Below are positions 34,301 through 45,400 of a stretch of 64,000 nucleotides of DNA, one piece after another. Source of the stretch: Sipunculus nudus (Eukaryota > Annelida > Sipuncula > Golfingiida > Sipunculidae); contig CM049319.1 of assembly GCA_026874595.1 (NCBI GenBank), positions 15,715,601-15,779,600 of the forward strand, written 5' to 3'. Numbering within the stretch: position 1 is the stretch's first letter; every line of letters begins with the position of its first letter. A program made the translations under genes and the position numbers. Below the pieces are notes generated by a model, which saw only the letters and a list, made by a program, of their open reading frames with translations, was not told the origin of the DNA and made no database searches.

Positions 34301-37300
34301 TTTTTTTCCCAAACCATAGCAAAATCTTCAAAGAAGTTATAATTTTCAAATGCTTGATTATAATCATTGAGACCTTTGATTTTTACAATCATCCATCCAA
34401 ATTTATTGATTTTCATATAGCTATGTTTGGGCATTCATTCCTCCACCAAATACCTCAAAATATTAGGCCATTACAACCAAGATGGGGGGGGGGGGTATAA
34501 ATTTTTGGGCAGTTAGATCAAGGTGTCAATTGCGGTGTGAACTTATTATTATTTTTATTTTTAAGGTACTTAGTAACTTTCCAGGATGTGTATTATGCAC
34601 CTCATTCCTGGGTTCATTATTTTGCTGAATAAAAAAGTTTCCTGTACTGATCCAGAATCCCAAATAAATCAGGGTACTGTTTATGGTTTCTTTTGCACCA
34701 CTGACCACCCTCAGTGCAAGTTTATTTCAACTGTGTATAGGTATAAAGAAGTGGTACGTTGCAGAATTAATATTTGGCAGATACTGATATATTCCAAGGA
34801 GAGAACATTGTATTTCATGACTACCTTAAATCGACACCTTTAAAGATCAGTTCTTTTGGGAAATTCACAGGAGGACAGGCGTCGCAAGAAGGAAGAGGAG
34901 GAGGAATCCCGCCGCAGAGATCGCGCTCAGCTCATCGCTGAGGCTGAGAAGTGGAAGAACCCACCCAAGCCCAACTTTGTCATCATGAAGAAGGCATCTG
35001 CCAGCAGCGAGGTAAAACAGCCATGACCCTTAACCTTTGACCTGTAGTTTTTGCAGCTGTTCTTGTTCTTGTTGTGGACATGTTATCTGGATACATTTTC
35101 ATGTACAGTGTGTTCTAACTTCAATTTTCACCCCGCCCTGTTTCAATTTCCAACCTTTGAACAGGTGTGTGATTTTTTCTTGGTGTATCCCTTAACTTTT
35201 TTTTAAATGTATTGATGAAATAAGCTTATTGTTGTAAAAAGCTTCCTTATCAGTACTAGTGGCTTTACATATTAACCGTAACTCCAAAGTTCATTGTCTG
35301 TGTATTGATCTTATGCTCTCTGCTCATCCTTACTTCTTTTTAAAGTCAAAGGATAACTAATTTTTTTTAATTCTTCATGATCGGTGAAGATAAATTTTAA
35401 CATGTAAAAATTCAATTCACTGTATACTCAGAGGCCACATTTAATTCAGGTTTTTAGAAAATTATAAATTTAGTCTAAGAAAAAATCTTAGGAATATGGT
35501 CAGCTGACTTAGAATAAACTCAATCTTCTGCACTTATCCCTGATTACTCCATTTTCTCAATTGGTAATATTACAATTGGAGGTTGGCTGAGGTAAATTAA
35601 TTCCAGAATTCCCAAGAGCCATGAGCTCTAGATATTATTTACTGAAAGTCAGATAATTCTTGTGCATGATACTGTTCAAGAATTCCCCAATGCCTTGAGC
35701 ACATAATGTTATGGCTGAAAGTTGCATCAGTCTTGTTCCAAAATTTACATATTTCCTGATTATTATGACTGAAGGTTGTTGAATCAGCCTTGTGTTCTCC
35801 ATAATTCCTGAGTTGCTTGAGCCTCAAGTATTAAGACTTGTGGTTGAATCAGCCTTGAGTATTCCAGAACTCTCAAAAACTTTTAGCATTGTTGGTTGTA
35901 TGCTTGGAGGTTGTGTATCCCAGAATCCTCCAGAGGCAATTGCATTAAAGCTTTTCTGACTTGAGGTTTAATTAGTCTTGTGTATCGCAGAATTCTCCTC
36001 CGCTAAAAACACTGACTATTAATTATGACTGGAGGTTGATTGTGTCTTATACATCCAAGAATGTTTTTTGCAGTCATTTTTATCCTTGGTTGATAAGTTT
36101 CAAGTAAATATTGTCAAATTCACTGGAATAATCCTCTCTGTTACTCTGTATATATTTATTTGCAAAGAAAATACCTAGACTTAACCAAGATTTAAGATTA
36201 CATGTATAATGCCATTTGTAAAAAAACTGTATAGTCAATGATGTAATTTTTAAGTATCCCCCACATTATGGATGCTTTTTTTAAAGATTATTTTCCATGT
36301 TACTCCTTTTTTCATTTTGTTTTTTCCAAGAAAACTTCACTTAACTTATGAGGAATTCTGATTTAGAAAGAAAATAATCACTCTTAAACAGTAAATTTCA
36401 GTCTACAATATTTCTTCCTCATAAGTTTAATGGGAAAGCAATATATCTGTAGACTTAGAGATGTCTGTGTTATGTGTTATAAATGTTTTATTAATTCTTT
36501 CTTTTATATACTCAGATGAGAATGTCAATACACTTCTTTGTACCAAGGGGAGGGCAAAAAATTGGGAAAAAATGTATCTCAGAATATATCCTCTGATTGG
36601 GTAAGTCCAGAAAACAAAACATATGGCACGGGCAAGTAAATTTGTTCAATACCTTTAATTTGCAACTTGCCCAGAAAATAAAAAAATCTGCTCCAGTTTT
36701 TGGAATGGTTGATATGATCAACACAAAATTTAAACCATTCTCCATAGCTTTAAGAATTCTTTTAAGGGACTTTGTGTCATAGCATAAAATAGCCATATTA
36801 CCAAGGCCCTAGGCTTTATACCCAAAGGAAAATTTTGATCCACAAAAAATGTAACAGCAAATCGTATATAGAATCGTGACGTATATAGAACAATATAATT
36901 TTTTTGTTTGGCCTAAAGCATCTTGTTATTGACCAGAGCATTAGGGATATAATGTAACAGAAATCATATCCCTAATGCTCTGAAAAATTCTAACTGACAA
37001 TCAGAATTCCTCATAATGTATTAAGCTGAAGTGATTTTGTTTGAAATTTCTTCCTGTTCCCCATAGCAACCTCTGTCCCACAAAGTTTGTGATCATGATT
37101 ATTTTTTTACTGGTTTCCAGTTTTTTGTTTATTTTGTGAATGATTATAGCTGAAGGGCAATGACTTGGTATCCAGTAATGTGCGTGCCTTAGTGTTTCAG
37201 ACATGTTTGTTCTTATTTTACAGCTCGGTGACGAGGTAATAATCACGATGAATGAGGAGAGCATTATAGGGCTCACGTTTAGTGTATGGTGCAGGGACTT

Positions 37301-40300
37301 GCTGTGGTCTGTCTCATGGGGGAGGGCTCTAGTAAAGGACTCTATATCTGTTGGTGACATACATTACATCAAATTTATTTATTTTATAAATAAAGAGATT
37401 GCAAAAATATAACTCTTTAATTCAAATGTAGTAAAAAAAATCATTTCTTTTTTTTTTTAATCATTATTTTCACCTTTAATGTTGTTTTTGAAATTTGAAT
37501 TTTCTTTTTTTTTCCAATATTAGTCAAGTACCTGCCTCATCAAAATTATGCATATAAAGTATTTTTCAAGATACCGTACAGAAAAGACTTTTCATAAGTT
37601 CATTTCATGTAAAAGTCAGAATTATCAACATTGTTAAAATTATTGAAGCCAAGTTAGTCTTTCAGTTTAAAATCATGAAATTCATATCATGAAATTCATC
37701 AAAAGCACATTAAGTCAAATATTTTCAGAAACTTGTTTTTATTATTTTGATCTCTCTGTCAAAGATATTTGAAGTGTGACAGATGTGAGCAACAGATAAT
37801 GAATCCTTGGAGGCGCTATGCTGCATGTTATGTTGTCTATTCTCGTCTATACAGCTCTGTATGCTCATACATCTGGTGTCACAGATGTCAATCATATATA
37901 TCACCTTCTGTCTCCTATCAATAACACTCTCTTCATTTTTATTTATGGTAAAACCTCTTTTGCACATCAGCGCCATCTTGTGTTCAGTTTGTAAAACATA
38001 TCCTGAGAGATGTTCATATTGTATTATACTTTTGTATATCCTCATTAAATAAGATTAATTACAGCAGTGGTTTGCAGTTATTATACTTTGATGAACTGAA
38101 GAGTGATTCATACGCTATTGTTTAATGAATGAGAGAAAACTTTTAATATGGTTTTTACTTTGAGCACAAGGTGGCACTGAGAAGCAATGGGTAGTACAGA
38201 AAATAACATTAATGATATTTCAGAGAACTTCTTTTTGGATGCACAAGTTTTATCAACAATTTGATATATAAATAAGTGTACGTATAAATTTTAGTAGAAA
38301 GTGTACTTTGATCAAAACCTAAAGAAACCAATATTATCACATTTATAAATTCTCAAATATAATGAAGAAACAAATTTTTAAATTTCATAATGATTAATTG
38401 ACATCTTGGAATTTCGTAATGATTAAATGGGAGATTGTCCAAAATACTGAAATGGTCATAAAGAAAATACCTAATTGTATCTACAGAATCCACATATTGA
38501 ACGACTAAATCAAGAAAATATATTTATCCATTGAAAAAAAAAATTCCCATTATATTCTTTTTTATTTTATTGATTTATAAAAAAATATTTTGTTCAAATT
38601 CAGAGGCTTTGAATCATTTGTGAAGGGTTGTGAATATGAATTATGATGAATTTTTATTTTTTAATCAGTTTTATGTTCCTACTGAAATAATTTCCTGTTG
38701 CACTTGTATGTGTTTTTCCAAATCCAACCTCCCGAGAAAAAATATCCCAAATAATGTCTAATTAATGATTCTTGCTAATATAGACTAATCTACACACCTG
38801 TGACACCCATGTGTGACTGGCTTTCCTGAGCTGCTTTGTAGATAGGTTCTGAATTCTCTGACCTCTGACCTCTGTGACGCCTTATAACCCCTGTTCCCAG
38901 ACTGTTATCTTTATTTTTACTCTCAAACATCTCTTGGTCACATTTTCTGATTTTACAAAAACTTTTTCTCTAACTTCTCCCCTCCCTTTGTGTGCATGGA
39001 AATGGATATAAAATATATAGGCATAAAATCAGTTTGGGGTTTAAAATTGGACAAATTTTTTTGTCTTTTTCCGGATCACAACTGCACTGAACGTGACAAT
39101 GAAAACAGATACTGCATGGAGGATCATGTTTTGTACATAATGTTGTATCAAATTGAAGATATAAGATGGAATTGCATGATTTTAGAAAAATTCAAATTTA
39201 TAATGGAGCAGAAGGAAAAATTTTTCACCTGCTGATCCCTTTGTACCATGATCAGTTTTACAAAATGATCCCTTTGTATCAGGATCAGGGTGATATTGTC
39301 ATATATACAGTATGTCTCACACATTATCCTGATATAACCAGGAAAAATAAATATTTCACATAAAGCATGGAACATTCAGTCAGTAATAATTTTAATTAGT
39401 TTGCTTGTTGAAGAATGCATCGATTTTGTGAATCGGCAGCAGGGGACATTTTTTACCATCTTGTTCTTAACATTCCTAACCTGGCCAAGTGACCAACTCA
39501 GGGGCAGATCCTAGATTTGGGGGGGGGGGGGGAGAGGTTTACCATTCAAACCAAGGGACCAATTCCCAATAAAAATTTCCATAACTTATAACTTACGGGG
39601 GAGGGGTGGGGGAGCCTGAAAAATATTGCAGAAAAATCTCCTGACAGAAAAGGTGGTTAAACCTCCCGACCACCAACCCCCCCCCCCCCCCATCCGGATC
39701 TGCCCCTGTAACTACTTAACTGTGACATTACTGTGGAGTGGGTATTGATTATAATTACTGAGTGTGCTGCAAATTAACTGGAAGCAAAGCTTCACTAATA
39801 ATAAATCAACATTGCAGATATTTGTATGACCTCACCTGTGTATATGATCTCATCTGTGTATGTATAACATAAATTAAATTGTTGAATTAATATGTGTATT
39901 GTTAACAGCATATATTCTACATTATTTAATATGTATTGAAAAGGCCAAAGAAATAAAAAGGTATGGTTCTCAGGCACTTTTTATATAAATCACTGCGGGC
40001 GGGCCGTATTTTTTTTTACCTTTTTTGTATGATTTGAAAAAAATGTCATATGATCTGGGAATAGCATGAAAATAACAGGGTTTTTATTATAAAGAGGTAA
40101 AAACACTACATAACAAAGGGAATCGTATCAAATTTGTATTATTTCATCTTCTTGAAAGATGAAACTCAAAATAAAAATGTTTGATGTGGGGGTTAAAATT
40201 GACACGGGGGATGCCTGAGAACCATACCTTTTATTTTTTTTTGCCTAAAGTCTGCATAATATTAAATTCAGTGATATGTTATATTTGAAATGTAAATACC

Positions 40301-42434
40301 ATAAAACTGATTTGCACTTTAACCTCTTTTCATTTTTAATTTTGCATTATCATACAGGTTTTTATTATTTTTTTAACAACATTAATTAGTTTTCTGTGGA
40401 TTAATGTTAAGCATGACTTGCTTAAATTAAAAAAGTTAATTGGATCCCATTTAATTGCAAGTAATCAATCAACATTTTGGACTTACATAGGAAAGCAACT
40501 TAGGTTTATGATAATTAAGGGGACATGGTCTTTGGGATGGTGTAATATATTGATATCAGGAGTAGACAGACAGTCTTAGCACTGGGGTAGCCCATGTATC
40601 TCACATGGTGAAGTAATGTTTTGAAAATTTAGGCCATAAAGGCACAATCAGGGGTAGTTTTTTTTTTAAATTAAGGTTGTATATATCAATTTCCCACAAT
40701 TTTTGGGTAAACAAGGAGCTCACTACTGCCATCATAAATCCAACCCTGGATATATAGATAAGTAAACCAATGGCATTAACAGTGGTTCAGACAAAAATCA
40801 ATATGATCATCAATGGCTCAAGCAAGAAGCAGTATATAAATGTTATACATTTTTTCATAGTATAGCATATGGAACAAGAATTTTTATTATTCTTGATCTG
40901 TGCAACATGAAAGGTATTATGACCAAACCGTTGAGGTGATTGCCAAACTGAGACCCACATGTGTGGTTGACACCAGGCCTAGATGACACAAGGATATAAA
41001 ATCACATTATTGTAAGTGTGTGCTACCACCCTGTCACACAGTCCCAAACAAAATGGAACTCTGTACAATGTGTAAAACTCAGGCTAAGGTAGCATTAAAA
41101 AGGAGGCAGTTACCTCCACCCAAAAAAATTAGAAAAAAAACTTGCAGGTCATATGTTAATATGATGTTTCAGTACTGTTTCACTAATCAGCACTCACATT
41201 TTTCTGGTTCATATTAAGCATCAAACAGATTTTTACACTTCTGTACTGGAAAAAAAGTTGCAAGATTGTTCTGTTGAATATGTCCTATGTAGTACATGTA
41301 TCAAAATGAGTTCACTTATTCAATACAGATATCTGTATTATAAAGAATTTAATTTTTTGAAGTAATAACCATTCAATATGCAGCTGACTGTCTGGATAAA
41401 TGCAGTAATAATGCTTTACAAATCAAACTAAATGTTTCTATATGAAAACTACTTTTGAAAATTAAAAAAAAAACTAGGAAATTTTAGAAAAAACTTAAAA
41501 CATAAAACGATTTGATTTATTTACTTCATATTGCTGACTGTCGGGTATAACACCGTAAAAATGTTTTTACAAATCAAACTTTTTGTTTCTATTTGAAAAC
41601 TGTGTTGGAAAATTAAAAAACAACAGATAACTATTTATTTTTCTCTTTTTTGTAGCTGACTGGTGGCTCCACTGCTGGCAAAGAGACAGTGACCAAGTCT
41701 AAGGAGCAGTTGGAGGCTGAGAAACAGGCTATCCTGGCCCAGCGCCTGCCGTCCCTCAGCATCGAAGGCTTCAGTCTCGATCAGTTGACGGAGAAGGCAA
41801 AGGAACTCCACAACCAGTTGGCCCGCCTGGAGAGCGAGAAATATGACTTGGAAACGCGCTTCAAGAAGGGACAGCGTGACGTATGTATTTTGATAACTTC
41901 TGATATCTTGATCTTTCGGGATCAGTACATTTGTTATAAAACACATGGGGGGGGGGGGGGGATTAGTTAATGAATTTGGACTAATAACCAATAAGGATTG
42001 TAGTATTGTAGTATTTTATGGTACTGCTAGAATTATTAACTGGTGACTCAACAGAGTAACGAAATCATGTCCTTCTGTATTTAAAGACATTTTAGCAGTT
42101 GTTGAGCAGTTATCTTCAGTAAGGCCTTATTATCAGCAATTGACTTTTCTGATTACTTATACAAACCCATTTATGAATTTCTATTAATGCATTTAATTCA
42201 TTATATACAGATGGTTGAACTGGCTGAGAAGGCTAGACAGATGAGCAAGGGAGGGTAAGTGTTCTCTCACATATTATTTGTTTTTTTTACAATTCATGCA
42301 AAACTAATTTAATATTTTAATGATATATAGTAGATTTTCCAATAAACTATAGAAATGATGAGAAAAATTATCATAAACTTGACATGATTTTTAAAAAATA
42401 TCATACTTCAAGACTCATTAGTTACAGAAAAAAA

Positions 42435-42478
<44 letters not shown>

Positions 42479-45400
42479 AGAATATTAATGTGTGATTAAG
42501 AGTACATTGAGATTTGTTTTGTATCTTATTAGTGATATCCCATCAAAGGTTCATATTTACACGTCTGTCAGTATCAGAAGCCGGTGAGTTAATAAAACAT
42601 TACTGGTGGTGGTTTGTTGTATTACCATATGACATTGAAAGGTGTTTTAATTAATTTCAGACATAACCAGAGTTCATATCCCTTTAAAATTCCCATAAAT
42701 AACATAACATTTGGGCCCACCAAAAAGTCGTGCAGTTTTAGAAAATTGTTTATAAAAACAGAATGGAAAAAATAGTCAGGAAACATGTTTTCCTGAAAGA
42801 TTGGAAGCTTTTTCTTCATTTTTCTCATTTAATTGTAAAATCAGATAAAAGCATCCATTCTGAGGACTATTAGCATGGCTGTATGACTGCTACTATGAAT
42901 TACAATACTAAATATCAATTTGATTCATTACAAATAAATGATCATGGGTGAAAATTGATGGTAAGGGTCAATAAAACTTGACCTGTGTGACCTTGACCTT
43001 AAAAACTACAGGGGACCTCCTAGCTATGGATATGAGCAGGGCCTGCATGCTTTCCTGTAATGGAAAGTTGTTCATACTAGAAAGGTCACCAATATCCACA
43101 TTGGACTGCCTAAAATGTCTGTATTAATCAGGTGGCTATAACAGAAAGGTACCTGTGAACATCGGTTCTTCTGTATAACATCTTCAAATAGTGAATTAAT
43201 ATCAAACCAAAGAAAACTATTTCTGATATATTCTGAAATAAAGTTTTATGCTAAAGATCTAACTCCAAAAGGTGATGGTATAATTACAGAATAGATGTGG
43301 TTTGTAGGCCTAATCAGGGAATGTGGGTTTCCTAATGTTACATTTAACAATTTGGTGGTGGTTATGTTGTGTTAATGTTGCATTTTCTCTCCTCTAGCAA
43401 AGGCAAGGGCATAAAAATAGAGGAGGGCGAGTGAGTATACTTGCATGTTATTTTAGGCATGGCGTGAACTTCAAAACTGTTTCAGTCATGGACATTACTT
43501 GTCAATATTAATGACTGTTTATAGATTACATGCAGAAAGTAAGGTGTAAGTCATCCTTGCTGGTGAAATGTGTTTGGCAATGCATGGCTATTTTTTTTAA
43601 ATAAAATTTCAACACCAGTGAATATGTGTTTTTTTTTTTTTTGGCTTTTTGCAGGCACTGTCAGAACTAAAGTACCCTACTTGTAAAGACAAATGCCTTC
43701 TTTGTTGTAATTTTCAGTAGAAATTGAACACTTTTTTTATGCTATGACATACAGATAGGGAAATTTTGAAATCTGAATGTAAAAGTTTTTTCTTGTAAAT
43801 TTACTTGAATTGTTTAAATAATGATTATACAGTACTTGCAAGAATAGGACTTACCTGATTTTTACTTTTTTTATTATGGGGATTTCTTGAGGTACGTATA
43901 TGTACGTTCCCTCCGGGTAGTGTTTTGACCCTCTTTCCTTGTATGCATGGAGTATTTAAGAGAAAAACTGATTTTTACCTTATGCATTTGTAGTTTTCCA
44001 GAAAACTCGCCAAGTATCATTTTACAGACTGAAAAGAAGAATGTTCAACCCTGCTTATTTATGGTTTTTTTTTATATGCAGCAGAGTGATCCTTTAAAAA
44101 TTGTTTTTTTTATATATATTTGGGGCTAGATAATGCTTGGAGACAAGGAAATTAAGAAAAAAATCCCCTATGGGTTGGGGTTGCCAGGCTGTGGGGAGGA
44201 AAAATTAAAAAAATAAAACTGTTGGTTTGTAAATTGATACATTGAGGTATTTTCTCCTGTATGTTAAATATATTGGCAGACTGGAAGGAATGGTGATGTC
44301 TTTGAAACTGCCAAGTTTGATTGGTTTATTATATCATGTGACTATCCTGTCACTGCAAGATTTGATTGGTTGTTTATTACATTATGTGACCACCCCGTCA
44401 TGTGATCACTCCCCACCTTCCAATTTCAAGTGTGGTTCTGTGGACTGGATCTAATTCATTTTACAGCACCAGTGCCCCATTTGTGTGGGTATTTTGGGGC
44501 ACAGCTGTTTTAAGGGTAAAGCCCTGTGTTTGTTTGACACTACAGGGGTCTTGCCTATATTAAATATGCATGGTTTACTCTATAGCATAATAAATCCCCC
44601 ATCTTCTGTCTTACTTTTTGGGTGCCCCTATACAAATGCATGAGGTGAAATTGTTGGCAGTTTTAGTCTTTTATTCATTTTGTAATCCTGCAAGAGTTTA
44701 AACTGAGGTGTTATCACTGGTGTTTAGTAACTGAAAAACAAGTCTCTGTTATATTTCCTGCAAAATAAACAGGATTTTGATGCAAAAACTTCCAATGACA
44801 TACCTGAATGTAATGATTACAAAGTTCCTGTTTGTATACATGTATTTTGGGTAATATTACCATATTTTGACAGAGATATGCTGAATGTATGCTTATTTTA
44901 ATGAATTTAAGGGTATTGTGGGATTTGAAATCTCTTGTTTAAGTATATTTTTTTTAACTGACAACCAGTTGAGCAGAATTGTAAAGGTTTTTTTTGTATG
45001 AGTGAAACAGAAACTTATTTATAATGATTCTGATACAATTTTCTTTATATTTAGTGTCGACCCAATCCAGGAGCGCTTCTCTGGAGCTCCAGTAAGTAAT
45101 TTTTCTTCTTCTACAATGGAGATAGCAGCGCTATCTTTAGGCCATTTTTCTTACCATATAAATGTTAAATTTTTATTATTTGTCATTGTATCAGACATGT
45201 GTGGTTACTGTGGTATTATTAAATAAGTGAATAACATGATATGGTATGAGTACAAAGTAGAAATAAAAATCAGTTTGTAACCATGGATACATACCTATTA
45301 TTAGGTATTACCTATACATTGTGGGAATGATAACTTGTGATCATTATTGCAATCTAGTGCCCATTCTCTGATATCATTTTTGGAGAAAGGTGTTTATGCT

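Larger units (their letters stand above)
35012..37223 (+). other. TnT intron with degenerate repeat and hairpin
   Basis: Contains a degenerate tandem repeat (35575-36065) and a perfect hairpin (36934-36982). No constitutive exon was recognised. Confidence 0.55.
37236..41655 (+). other. Longest TnT intron (4.4 kb)
   Basis: AT-rich. Contains a MITE at 39499-39708 and a partial duplication (41383-41622) just before the next exon. No other phase-compatible exon with family similarity was found. Confidence 0.55.

Noticed and set aside
42533-42548. 16-nt exon ending before gttcat
   Set aside because: It would shift the frame; the longer 51-nt version ending at ccg|gtgagt keeps frame and has a better donor.
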